64,000 bases of DNA from Phycisphaerales bacterium (GTDB taxonomy: Bacteria > Planctomycetota > Phycisphaerae > Phycisphaerales > UBA1924): positions 1 through 64,000 of the forward strand of contig JAJDDF010000003.1 of NCBI GenBank assembly GCA_029260455.1, written 5' to 3'. The translations under genes were made by a program, and so were the position numbers. Below the pieces are notes generated by a model. The model made no database searches. It worked only from the letters and a program-made list of their open reading frames with translations, and was not told where the DNA came from. Position 1 is the stretch's first letter. Each line of letters opens with the position of its first letter. Positions 36,126 through 44,588 of the stretch are shown here, piece after piece.

Positions 36126-37259
36126 ATGGATATGCAGCGCAGAGGATCAACATTTGGAGCAGTCGTGGTTGCGGCCGCAGGTATCGGCTTGGCCGGGGTC
36201 GTTGGCTATATGGGCGTGACGGGCACCACGCCATGCAGTCTGATGGGTACGTGCTCAGTTGGGTCCGGCGAAGTGTCCACCACGACACTTGTTGCGGCTT
36301 CGACAAGTGAGACGCCTGCGTGCAATACCGCCGCCGCCTGCCCGCATGGTGCTTCAGTTGAAACCGTTGCTTCAACGGATGAGACGACGAAGAGTTGTTG
36401 CGCATTGAAAGCTTTGGCCGCCAAAGAGACTGATTCGAAATCACAAGAAGCTGCTCCGACACTCAAGACCAGCAAGGCACCAGTTGCACAGGTCGCAGCA
36501 ACAACGAGTAAGCCCAAGCCCACATCGTATATTGATCGTCGCGGGCGGCGCGTGCGGTACACCAAGGTGCGCATGAATACTCTTCAAGAGCGAATCACCG
36601 CGACGTCACCAGTGCTTGTCAAGCCGGTCGATGGTAAGTCGATGACTCCACCAAAGACAACGAACGGCCAGGCAGTACCGAGTGCGCCCGCACCAGTGAA
36701 AGAAACAAGCAAGGCGAATGTTGTAAATGCTGCAGCGCTTGCACAGGCGCAGTGCTCAAAGTCGGCATCTGCATGCAGCGGTGTACAAGTGTGCACCAAG
36801 ACAATGGCTGCGAGTGAGCGCGTTGCGATCGATCTGGTCGCATCGGGCATGCCGATTGTTGTGCCCGCGGCGTTCTATCAGGCCGAGGGGTCCATTGATC
36901 GTGACACGCTGACCGATGCGGGGTGCTGTCGCAGTGGTTTGACGAATGTGTCTGCGACCAAGTTATGCTCAAAGCCGGACACGTCTGCCTGCTGCTCCAA
37001 GGGCAAGACAGCGGTCATTCCTGCCGCAGCAGTGGAAAAGGCCGCATGTTCCAAGGGCGATGCCTGCTGCAAGAATAAGGGCGCCGTGGCGGTGACTCCT
37101 GCCGCAGCAGTCGAAAAGGCGGCATGTTCCAAGGGTGATGCGTGCTGCAAGAATAAGGGCACCGTGGCGGTCATTCCTGCCGCAGCAGTGGAAAAGGCTG
37201 CATGTTCCAAAGGTGATGCATGCTGCAAGAACAAAAATCAGGCACCTGCGTCTGAGTGA
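36126..37259 (+). CDS. Membrane-anchored Cys-rich repeat protein (unknown)
   Basis: 377 residues from the ATG of MDMQRRGS. There is one hydrophobic segment (about 10-31), then a low-complexity Ala/Thr/Ser/Lys region with 23 Cys. Many are in pairs: CSLMGTC, SCC, GCC, ACC, and CSKGDACCKN three times. A polar patch DRRGRRVRYTKVRMN sits mid-protein. The C-terminus is three near-identical 26-residue repeats. No family recognised. Paired Cys suggests metal binding or dense disulfides in the periplasm, but that is inference. A terminator follows the stop. Confidence 0.75.
   Translation: MDMQRRGSTFGAVVVAAAGIGLAGVVGYMGVTGTTPCSLMGTCSVGSGEVSTTTLVAASTSETPACNTAAACPHGASVETVASTDETTKSCCALKALAAKETDSKSQEAAPTLKTSKAPVAQVAATTSKPKPTSYIDRRGRRVRYTKVRMNTLQERITATSPVLVKPVDGKSMTPPKTTNGQAVPSAPAPVKETSKANVVNAAALAQAQCSKSASACSGVQVCTKTMAASERVAIDLVASGMPIVVPAAFYQAEGSIDRDTLTDAGCCRSGLTNVSATKLCSKPDTSACCSKGKTAVIPAAAVEKAACSKGDACCKNKGAVAVTPAAAVEKAACSKGDACCKNKGTVAVIPAAAVEKAACSKGDACCKNKNQAPASE
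37011..37236 (+). repeat. 78-bp tandem repeat, about 2.9 units
   Basis: The segment starting GCCGCAGCAGTGGAAAAG recurs at 37023, 37101 and 37179, exactly 78 bases (26 codons) apart, with only a few synonymous or conservative changes. Each unit encodes VEKAACSKGDACCKN plus a linker. The near identity of the DNA points to recent duplication or conversion. Confidence 0.9.
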
Positions 37260-37296
37260 TCCCAACCGAATGATCGTTCAAGTGATTCATGGGAAG

Positions 37297-37321
37297 GGCT
37301 CCGTTTTTGACGGGGCCTTTT
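37297..37321 (+). terminator. Intrinsic terminator after the Cys-rich gene
   Basis: The stem GGCTCCGT / ACGGGGCC with a five-base T/G loop is followed by TTTT. It lies 37 bases after the stop and 32 bases before the EVE gene. Confidence 0.8.
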
Positions 37322-37352
37322 CTCTGCGCGTGTTGCGCGTAGACTTGTTGCC

Positions 37353-37778
37353 ATGACGACGTATCTGCTCAAAACAGAACCGAGTGATTACAGCTACGCC
37401 GACCTTGTCCGCGAAAAGCGCACCGCATGGACAGGCGTAAGCAATCCGCAGGCGTGCAAGCACATGCGAGATGTGCGAAAAGGTGATGAAGCATTCATCT
37501 ATCACACGGGCAAAGAGAAACAGATTGTCGGGCTCGCAAAGATTCTGTGCAAAGCCTACGAGGATCCGGATGCACCGGGGTTGACAGCGGCGGGCGAGAT
37601 CAAGCGCCCGGTCTTTGATGTTGCACCGATCCGAGTTGCAAAGACGCCGGTGACTCTTGGGCAGGTCAAAGGGGATGCACGCTTTACAGCATTTGCCCTT
37701 GTGCGGCAGGGGCGGTTGAGCGCGATGCCGGTGCCGACCAAACTCGATGCAGTGCTCCGGACCATGGCGGGGCTGTAA
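37353..37778 (+). CDS. EVE domain protein
   Basis: 141 residues, a single EVE (PUA-like) domain. The start YLLKTEPSDYSYADL, the core TAWTGVSNPQACKHMRDVRKGDEAFIYHTG and the end GLSAMPVP-type region (RLSAMPVPTKLDAVLRTMAGL) are family-typical. EVE domains bind modified bases in DNA or RNA; the bacterial stand-alone forms have been proposed to sense modified cytosines. No partner is adjacent. Confidence 0.92.
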   Translation: MTTYLLKTEPSDYSYADLVREKRTAWTGVSNPQACKHMRDVRKGDEAFIYHTGKEKQIVGLAKILCKAYEDPDAPGLTAAGEIKRPVFDVAPIRVAKTPVTLGQVKGDARFTAFALVRQGRLSAMPVPTKLDAVLRTMAGL

Positions 37779-37930
37779 GTAGAGATGGGTGGGGCAGGCG
37801 CGCGGGACCGCCCGCAACGTCGCATAGCGACGCCTGGCACGTGCATCGTGGGCTCACGCGCGGACGGCCCCAATTGAAAAGGGTCAACATATTGTTCCGA
37901 TTGAATGGGTGTGCGGTTGCACCGGGTCGG

Positions 37931-38476
37931 TCAATCGGCGCGCCACCGCCGGCGATCTTTTTTTTGTCCCGCCTCACGTTTGGCTTTCAGGCGGCGTTCA
38001 ATGGCACCTCGTCCCGGCTTGGTTGGCCTGCGGGTCTTGGGCGTGACCAGTGCCCGTTTGACGATTTCGATCAAGCGTTCGATGCAGGCATCGCGGTTTT
38101 GTCCCTGCGATCGGGTGTCTTGTGAGGTGATGACGAGTTCTCCCGCAGGTGGATGTGGTGGTTTGGGAGGGGCATCAGGATCGCGGGGCAGTGGCGGCGG
38201 GGTCTCCTTGGGCATCACGATCTGGTGGGAGGCAATTTTGCGAAGGCGCCCGAGGGCAGCCTTTGACATGCCCGCGCGCCACAGATCAGCGAGATCGAGG
38301 CGCATTTCGACTTTGGTGGCACGCTTGTTGACATTTTGTCCGCCGGGACCTGAAGATCGGGCCGCGGCAAAGCGAAGCGCCGATCCTAGAAGAGTGAGCC
38401 CGGGCGCGAGGCGAATGCCAGCGGGCTGCTCGATGGGTGGCGCATCGTCAGGTTCAGGTTGTGGATGGGCGGGCAT
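37931..38476 (-). CDS. arfB: Peptidyl-tRNA hydrolase ArfB (YaeJ/ICT1)
   Basis: Ribosome rescue factor that hydrolyses peptidyl-tRNA on stalled ribosomes. The GGQ motif is complete (SSGPGGQNVNKRATKVEMR), as are TRSQGQNRDACIERL and a basic C-terminal tail rich in Lys/Arg (KAKREAGQKKDRRRW) that enters the mRNA channel in homologues. It is 181 residues instead of about 140: a Pro-rich insert (roughly residues 96-118, PKETPPPLPRDPDAPP...) and an N-terminal acidic-Pro extension account for the excess. Divergent from the beta-barrel gene. Confidence 0.93.
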   Translation of the reverse strand: MPAHPQPEPDDAPPIEQPAGIRLAPGLTLLGSALRFAAARSSGPGGQNVNKRATKVEMRLDLADLWRAGMSKAALGRLRKIASHQIVMPKETPPPLPRDPDAPPKPPHPPAGELVITSQDTRSQGQNRDACIERLIEIVKRALVTPKTRRPTKPGRGAIERRLKAKREAGQKKDRRRWRAD

Positions 38477-38508
38477 GAATGACTCCGTGACGTACAGTAT
38501 CGCCCGTG

Positions 38509-39405
38509 ATGCACAGAAGATTCATATTGATGATGGCCGGGGTGTTCATTTCCTTCAACCCATGCGCTATGGCGCAGGCGGAGCAGGAGGGCGAGGCACC
38601 GATAGAACCACCGAAAGAAACACCGACGTTCGCGATAGACGGTGCGGCGCGGTGGCGGCTTCAGTTTGAGCCCATGGCATGGGTGCCAGCATTGAATGGC
38701 AATCTCAATCTCACGGGGGGGTCATCATTTAATATCGATGTCATCAGCCTTGGCGAGGTGGAGTGGTCGCCTGCGTGGCAGGTGTCACTGCGAGAAGAGC
38801 GCTGGACGCTCACATTCGATGGCTTTGTTTTTGAGACGTCAGACAATGCCAAGGCCAGTGATTCTGTTGCTGGTGGCGGCGTAGCAGTTGTCTCCGGTGA
38901 TACGGTTGCGTACGACGTGAACTACGCGGCGTTCACCCTTGCCCTTGGCTATCGCGTATGGGAAATGCCCGTCACGAACCGCATCGCGGGCGTGGACGTT
39001 GGCGCTCCGTCGAGTCCATTTGATACACCTGCCGAGGGCATTGGGGTGTTCATCGATGTGTTTGGCGGGGCGCGCCTGTATGACCTTGATCTCGAGCTTT
39101 CGAGTGGTGGTGGCGTTCTGGCCGCAGAGGATCACACCTGGGTGGATGTCATTCTTGGCGCTCGCATTTCACTTGATTTTCCACATGGCATCGGGTTCGA
39201 TCTCGCGGGGGATATTGGCTCACTCGGCAGCGATTTTGCGTGGAACGCTGAAGTTGGTGTTCATTATGCGATCAATGACAACATTGATGCAGAGATTGGG
39301 TTTCGGCACCTCGATGTGTTCTATACCGACGATGGCGGCAGCGACCCTTTCGAATGGGATATCACACTTGCAGGGTTGTTCGGCTCGATTGTGATTCGTT
39401 TTTGA
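38509..39405 (+). CDS. Outer-membrane beta-barrel protein
   Basis: 298 residues. The signal peptide ends near CAMAQA. The mature part alternates short amphipathic strands and turns (LTFDGFVFETS, YAAFTLALGYRV, VFIDVFGGARLYDLDLEL, WNAEVGVHYAIND) and ends with VIRF. A terminal aromatic preceded by alternating residues is the BAM insertion signal of outer-membrane proteins. The second-to-last strand motif FRHLDVFY also fits OmpA/OMP_b-brl-like barrels. The specific role is unknown. Confidence 0.78.
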   Translation: MHRRFILMMAGVFISFNPCAMAQAEQEGEAPIEPPKETPTFAIDGAARWRLQFEPMAWVPALNGNLNLTGGSSFNIDVISLGEVEWSPAWQVSLREERWTLTFDGFVFETSDNAKASDSVAGGGVAVVSGDTVAYDVNYAAFTLALGYRVWEMPVTNRIAGVDVGAPSSPFDTPAEGIGVFIDVFGGARLYDLDLELSSGGGVLAAEDHTWVDVILGARISLDFPHGIGFDLAGDIGSLGSDFAWNAEVGVHYAINDNIDAEIGFRHLDVFYTDDGGSDPFEWDITLAGLFGSIVIRF

Positions 39406-39421
39406 TGTCGGAGTGCACCAC

Positions 39422-40051
39422 GTGATCCGAATCATTTCAGGCGATTACAAAGGACGAAAGCTGATGACGCCTCGCAGCGAGGATGTTGTGCGCCCATTGC
39501 CAGATCGCGTGCGCACGAGTGTGTTCAATATGCTTCATGGACACCTTGAAGGCCACGCGGTGTTCGATGCATTTGCGGGCGTTGGCAGCTTTGGCCTTGA
39601 GGCGGCCTCGCGCGGTGCCGCACCCGTGCTGATGATTGAACGTGATAAGCAGATTGCAAAACTTCTGGAAGAAAATGTCGAACACCTTGGGGCGCAGGAC
39701 CGGGTGGAAGTGGTGTGCGGCGATGCGCTTGGGCAATCGGCGCTGGCGCGGAGTCCGATGCCGGTGCATGTGGCGTTTTTTGACCCGCCGTATCCCATGA
39801 TGCGGGAATCTGCCCAGCGAAGGCGGATTCTTGATCAATTTACGCATGTGGTCGCGATGCTGGATGACACGGGGTATGCCCTGCTTCGATCACCATGGCC
39901 TTTCGTTGATGCGGGCGATGATGAGACGGAAGCAACACCGATTGATTTGCACATTCCCGGTGCCAAAGGGCCCGAGACGCATGTGTATGGCTCGACTGCG
40001 GTGCATTGGTACATGCAGGATGCGGGGGATGTCTCAGGCGAGGGTGCGTGA
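39422..40051 (+). CDS. rsmD: 16S rRNA m2G966 methyltransferase RsmD
   Basis: 209 residues from a GTG with GGAG eight bases upstream; another GTG three codons earlier is less well placed. The start MIRIISGDYKGRKLMTP, motif I DAFAGVGSFGLEA, and the catalytic FFDPPYPMM (D/NPPY) identify the family, which methylates N2 of G966 on the 30S subunit. The usual coaD partner is not adjacent; the next gene encodes a tRNA nucleotidyltransferase, which keeps a tRNA/rRNA theme. Confidence 0.93.
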   Translation: MIRIISGDYKGRKLMTPRSEDVVRPLPDRVRTSVFNMLHGHLEGHAVFDAFAGVGSFGLEAASRGAAPVLMIERDKQIAKLLEENVEHLGAQDRVEVVCGDALGQSALARSPMPVHVAFFDPPYPMMRESAQRRRILDQFTHVVAMLDDTGYALLRSPWPFVDAGDDETEATPIDLHIPGAKGPETHVYGSTAVHWYMQDAGDVSGEGA

Positions 40052-40069
40052 ACGTACACTCGACGTGTG

Positions 40070-41389
40070 ATGGTGCACGCACACAACGCAGAAAATGAAT
40101 CACAGCATGCACGGCAGGAAGCGGTGCGGATCGTCACGGTGCTGCGCGATCATGGGCACGAGGCGTATCTTGCGGGCGGGTGTGTGCGCGACGAACTGCT
40201 GGGGATCGCACCTGAGGATTATGACGTTGCAACGGATGCGACGCCGGACGGGGTGCATGAGCTGTTTCCCCGGGCGCAATCGGTGGGCAAGGCGTTTGGC
40301 GTGATGCATGTGCGCATGCGCGTGCGCAAGGGCGAGACGATTGTCACGGAAGTAGCAACATTTCGAAAAGATGCGGTGTATACGGATCGACGTCGCCCGG
40401 ATTCAGTCACCTTTACAGATGCCAGAGAAGATGCATTTCGACGTGATTTTACGATCAATGCACTGTTTCTCGATCCGATGGATGATGCGCATGATGTGCC
40501 AAGTGGCGGGCGAGTGATTGATTATGTGAATGGTGTCGAAGATTTGCGGTCAGGGATTGTGCGCGCCGTGGGCGATCCCGAAGCGCGTCTGGCAGAAGAT
40601 CACCTGCGCGGCTTGCGGGCGGTGCGCTTTGCTGCGCGGTTCGGCTTTGAAATTGAAACAAAAACTGCAGCGGCGATTACTGCACACGCGAGCAAACTGA
40701 AGGGTGTGAGCGAAGAGCGCATAGGTGATGAGGTGCGCAGGATGTTCACGCACAGCTCGCGCACGCGGGCAGGTGAATTGCTTGAAGCATTTGGGCTTGC
40801 CTCGGCAGCGCTTGGGGCACCAGCGACGGGGGCGCGCGGCGCGGTGTTGCTTGGGCATGTCCGCGATGATGCTGACTTTGCGGTGGCACTTGGGGCGTGG
40901 GCAATTGATCGGGGGACAACGGCTCAGCTTGCATTGATTGGCGAGATTGCGATTCTTGCTGATACGGTACCCGGGCAGTGGCGGCGGGCCCTCAAACTCA
41001 GCAATGACGAGACCGAGGCGTTTCATCTGGTGCTTGTCGGGGCGTGCCAGATCGAGCGCGACTGGGCAGAGGCCTCGATGGCGAGACAAAAACGCATAGC
41101 GTCCTCGGGGTGGTTTTCTCATGCCTTGGCACTCGTCAGGGCCCGTGATGGGCAGCGGGGGGTGGACCAGGGCATTGCAGATGGTGTGTGCCAGATGGTT
41201 ACGGCACTCGAAAAAACACCGGGCGGGCTCGCCCCAGAGCCCCTTATCACTGGTGAAGACCTGATCGCGGCGGGTTTGCGGCCAGGTCCCACCTTCAAGG
41301 CAAGGCTCAGGGCAGCCTATGACGCCCAGCTGGAGGGGCAGGCAACTACTGGGAATGAAGCCCTGAAGATCGCAATGGCGATCCGGTGA
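40070..41389 (+). CDS. CCA tRNA nucleotidyltransferase / poly(A) polymerase family protein
   Basis: 439 residues. The class II nucleotidyltransferase head carries YLAGGCVRDELLG, the metal pair in EDYDVAT and the strand FGVMHVRM. RRDFTINALFLDP and LAEDHLRGLRAVRFAARFGFEIE follow, as in CCA-adding enzymes and PcnB. CCA and poly(A) polymerases cannot be told apart safely by eye. There is no C-terminal HD domain of the E. coli Cca type. It starts at the ATG next to a GTG, 18 bases after rsmD. Confidence 0.88.
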   Translation: MVHAHNAENESQHARQEAVRIVTVLRDHGHEAYLAGGCVRDELLGIAPEDYDVATDATPDGVHELFPRAQSVGKAFGVMHVRMRVRKGETIVTEVATFRKDAVYTDRRRPDSVTFTDAREDAFRRDFTINALFLDPMDDAHDVPSGGRVIDYVNGVEDLRSGIVRAVGDPEARLAEDHLRGLRAVRFAARFGFEIETKTAAAITAHASKLKGVSEERIGDEVRRMFTHSSRTRAGELLEAFGLASAALGAPATGARGAVLLGHVRDDADFAVALGAWAIDRGTTAQLALIGEIAILADTVPGQWRRALKLSNDETEAFHLVLVGACQIERDWAEASMARQKRIASSGWFSHALALVRARDGQRGVDQGIADGVCQMVTALEKTPGGLAPEPLITGEDLIAAGLRPGPTFKARLRAAYDAQLEGQATTGNEALKIAMAIR

Positions 41390-41571
41390 GCCCCGGAATT
41401 GTTGTGTTCAGGGTCTATACTGCAACTAGAATGGGTTGGATCGCGGATGGACCCCCGGCCCGGGCGGTCGATGACTTTGTGGCATCGTCTGGCCGATAAG
41501 GCGGTAGGACAGATGAGACGCAATGGCCCACAGAGGGGCGGTGCGCCCTGAGTCGGTGGCGCAGAAGGAGC

Positions 41572-43119
41572 ATGAGAATGGTGAAGCACGCACTGTGGAT
41601 GGTCGCTTTGGTTGCGATGGCAACCGTTTGTGTGCCGTGGGCAAGTAGCCCGATGGTGGCTTTTGCGCAGGGCGCAGAAGTGACCGAAGGGGGAGCGACC
41701 GAAGATATTGTCGTGCTTGATTCGGGCAAGGAAGTGCGCGGGCAGATCATCGAAGAGACCGCTACTGAGATTGTGATGGAAGTTGCATTTCGTGGCATGT
41801 CGACGCGCACGACATTTCTGAAAAATGAAGTTCTTGAGATTCGTCGTGATATCGCCATAATGGCAAGTGGAACGAGTGCATCAACTCTCACGGTGGATCG
41901 CACAGCGACCCCCGGCGTGAACAACAAGAAAACAACAGAGCGCCCTGAGTGGGTGAATGACGACACGTCGCTTCTCTATATCGCGGAACTGGATGGCTTC
42001 ATAGGGCGGGACATCTCGGAGACTCCCTTTGAGGCTCTCTTTGAAGATGTAGACAAACAGTTTGATGACCTGATCAATGTGCCGGGCGCAACAGACGAAA
42101 AACAGGTTCGCATTGACCGGCGCGAGAAGAACATTGTGGTGCTCAAAATGGACTGCCGGACTGATCCGCGTCGCGGGTTTGATGGGATATGGGCGGCGGA
42201 GAAGCTTGCGCCCACAATTCAACGCGAGCGTGCCAAGGGCCGACGCATTGTGTTCTGGGTTGAGAATGCAGGCGGTGGTGCGGCGTTTCTGGCCTTCATG
42301 GGCCCGGAAATCTATATGATGCGCGAAGGTTGGATGGGGGGTGTTGGCACGCTTGATGATTTTGACATGGGTGATCACCTCGTAAATGAAAAGCAAATTT
42401 CACTGCGGCTTGGTCATGCAGAGGGTCTCGCGTTGTACGGCGGGTATGGCGAGGTCGGCGTGCAGATTGTGCGCGCCATGACGCGCAAGCAGTTCTGGTT
42501 TGCAGCTCGACTGGTGGGCGGCAAGCCCGAGGTGATTCTGGAAGACCCGCGCGAGGACAGTGAACTTCATGGTGCTGGCTGGACTATTTTGTCCGATGAC
42601 GGAAAGGGCAGCAACGCGGATGATGAAGACGAACTGAAGGGCAACGATGTGCTGGTGCTTGAGGCAGACTGGGCGCAGAAGCTGGGGATGACGCAGGGTG
42701 TGGCAGATGATGTTGATGAGCTTGCCTTTGCGCTGCGCATTGATCGCAATTTCTTTGAACTACCCGAGACGAGATCAGAAAAAATTCTCGAGGGATGGAC
42801 CGAGGAAATTGAGAATGTGATCGACCAGATCGCCCCGGGCAGCAAGGGCGGGCCGCCGCGCGGGGATCTCTGGATCAAGTTTGACGAAGTGCCGAAGTTT
42901 GCGACCAGCACCGGGCAGATTTTCGGGCAACGCATTCGCATTCTCAAGCGAATTCATTCTTTGCTTGGTCGCTATGCAGAGGTCCTTGATCCGGGTGCTG
43001 GGCAGCGTGGCAACATCGAGTTGCAGATCGAACAACTGAAACAAGAAGCGGAGCGCGAACGCCGCAAGAATGCGACCCGAGGCCGCAGGGGCGGTCGGGG
43101 TGGCCCGTCGCCTCGGTAA
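41572..43119 (+). CDS. Secreted ClpP-fold (SppA/NfeD-like) protein lacking the nucleophile Ser
   Basis: 515 residues. Signal peptide (about 8-32, VAFAQG). A small beta domain (VVLDSGKEVRGQIIEE) precedes a crotonase-fold region of the signal-peptide-peptidase/NfeD kind. Where homologues have the nucleophile (S-G-A/G), this protein reads ENAGGGAAFLAF (231-242): Gly235 replaces Ser. The strand motif DTPGG is also absent (KMDCRTDPRRG). The C-terminus is a coiled coil then an Arg/Gly-rich tail. It is paired with the next gene, which keeps Ser. Probably a pseudoenzyme or binding partner. Confidence 0.72.
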   Translation: MRMVKHALWMVALVAMATVCVPWASSPMVAFAQGAEVTEGGATEDIVVLDSGKEVRGQIIEETATEIVMEVAFRGMSTRTTFLKNEVLEIRRDIAIMASGTSASTLTVDRTATPGVNNKKTTERPEWVNDDTSLLYIAELDGFIGRDISETPFEALFEDVDKQFDDLINVPGATDEKQVRIDRREKNIVVLKMDCRTDPRRGFDGIWAAEKLAPTIQRERAKGRRIVFWVENAGGGAAFLAFMGPEIYMMREGWMGGVGTLDDFDMGDHLVNEKQISLRLGHAEGLALYGGYGEVGVQIVRAMTRKQFWFAARLVGGKPEVILEDPREDSELHGAGWTILSDDGKGSNADDEDELKGNDVLVLEADWAQKLGMTQGVADDVDELAFALRIDRNFFELPETRSEKILEGWTEEIENVIDQIAPGSKGGPPRGDLWIKFDEVPKFATSTGQIFGQRIRILKRIHSLLGRYAEVLDPGAGQRGNIELQIEQLKQEAERERRKNATRGRRGGRGGPSPR

Positions 43120-43193
43120 ATATTGAGTAATTCAATCATGATCATGAGCAAATACATAACGAAATTCGGATGGACATTGACAAGGAGCGCACG

Positions 43194-44486
43194 ATGAAGA
43201 ACTCTGGCAAAATTGCACTCATGGTGGGGACGCTGCTTGCGTTGCTCACACCGGTGACATCGCTTGGTGACACACTGATCTTGAAGAATGGCGATCGTCA
43301 CGAAGGCTATGTGAAGGTCGAAAGCGACGACTACATCTTTTTTGTTATTCAGATTGGCGACTATTCGGCGCCGCCCAAGATGTTCTCCAAGATAGATATC
43401 AAAGAGTTGATGCGGGTTACGACCGCCGAGACCGTCGTAGATGCTGCTCACATTCCAGCGGCGAAGCTTCCTGGGACTCTGCAGCCAGCAGTCATTCCAG
43501 ATGGTGCCGTCAAGGTTGCGTTTGTCACCCTTGGTGATCAGAAAGCTAACCAAGACATGGTGGGCTCATATATCAATGGCGACGCGATCAAGCAGTCAAC
43601 CGAACTCTTGCTCAAGTTGCCCGAAGCGCAGCGACCTGAGGTTGTCGTGTTGATTGTTGATTCGGGCGGCGGTGCGGTGTCTGCGATCGAGGGCATTATG
43701 GAATCCATCGATGAGATGAAAGAAGACTTTCGGGTCGTCGGATGGATCAAGAGCGCAATCTCCGGCGCCGCATTCACGGCGATGAACTTTGAAGAGATGT
43801 ATTTCATGACTGCAGGCCACCTGGGTGGCAACGTCGCCTACAGCACGAATTCGAGCGGCAAGGCGACCGCAATGAAGGGACGCGGCCTCAACTGGATTTT
43901 GGATGTTGGTGAAAAGGTATCGCGCCATGGCAGACTTGATCCGGCGATCATGCGATCGATGCAGATATTGGGCGAATTGACGGCGGACATCGATGAAGTG
44001 GGCAACGTCACCTGGTACTGGCGCGGCGATGAAGACAAGAACTTTGACGACTTGCCGCGCGGAAAAAACATGGTTTCTCGCAGGGACAACATCCTGACCT
44101 TTAATTCTGTTGATTCCCTGCGCTACAAGGTATCTCAGGGCACGGCGGACACGAAGGACGAACTTGCCCGCCTGTTGGGTGCCGATGAGTGGGTTGAGGT
44201 TGGCGCGGTCGGAGACGAGCATCAACTCGAGCACCGTGCTGCGACGGCCCGGGCCGAAGAGCGCATCAACATTGAGCTCAACAAGTTTGGGATTGCGATG
44301 GAGTACGCCAAGAAGTCGCGCGATGTGCAGGAGCGCGGCGCCAAGGTTGGTCAGGCTCGACGCCACCTGCGGACTGCCAAGCGACTGGTCAAGAAGGTGC
44401 CCTGGTGGTTTGAGACCCAGAGAGGGTACGACGACGACTGGTTCCGGGAGCAGGAACGCCTCCTCGACGACATTGCCAAGTCCTGA
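43194..44486 (+). CDS. Secreted ClpP-fold (SppA/NfeD-like) serine protease candidate
   Basis: 430 residues from the ATG of MKNSGKIAL. A signal peptide (about 7-25) and a small beta domain (LILKNGDRHEGYVKVESDD) parallel the preceding gene. The protease core has VLIVDSGGGAV (153-162), comparable to the DTPGG of NfeD proteases, and SAISGAAF (187-194) with Ser190 aligned to the NfeD/SppA nucleophile. GHLGGNVAYS follows in place of the G-S-I-G strand. The C-terminal region is charged and helical. Catalytic Lys not assigned. It follows the Ser-less paralogue by 74 bases and ends in its own terminator. Substrate unknown. Confidence 0.75.
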   Translation: MKNSGKIALMVGTLLALLTPVTSLGDTLILKNGDRHEGYVKVESDDYIFFVIQIGDYSAPPKMFSKIDIKELMRVTTAETVVDAAHIPAAKLPGTLQPAVIPDGAVKVAFVTLGDQKANQDMVGSYINGDAIKQSTELLLKLPEAQRPEVVVLIVDSGGGAVSAIEGIMESIDEMKEDFRVVGWIKSAISGAAFTAMNFEEMYFMTAGHLGGNVAYSTNSSGKATAMKGRGLNWILDVGEKVSRHGRLDPAIMRSMQILGELTADIDEVGNVTWYWRGDEDKNFDDLPRGKNMVSRRDNILTFNSVDSLRYKVSQGTADTKDELARLLGADEWVEVGAVGDEHQLEHRAATARAEERINIELNKFGIAMEYAKKSRDVQERGAKVGQARRHLRTAKRLVKKVPWWFETQRGYDDDWFREQERLLDDIAKS

Positions 44487-44520
44487 AATCCGAATCATCG
44501 AAAATTTCGGTATGACATTT

Positions 44521-44560
44521 GACGCCGTCTTCGTATCATGCGAGGCGGCGTCTTTCTTTC
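44521..44560 (+). terminator. Intrinsic terminator after the ClpP-fold pair
   Basis: Stem GACGCCG / CGGCGTC (44521-44527 with 44546-44552), extended by pairing inside the loop, is followed by TTTCTTTC. It separates the protease pair from the M3 peptidase gene, which begins 28 bases later. Confidence 0.8.
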
Positions 44561-44588
44561 GAGGCGGTTGATCTGTGTGGAGAAGAGT

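Noticed and set aside
37801-37835. Hairpin CGTCGCATAGCGACG between EVE and arfB
   Set aside because: The stem is short, with no T run on either strand, so a terminator is not supported.
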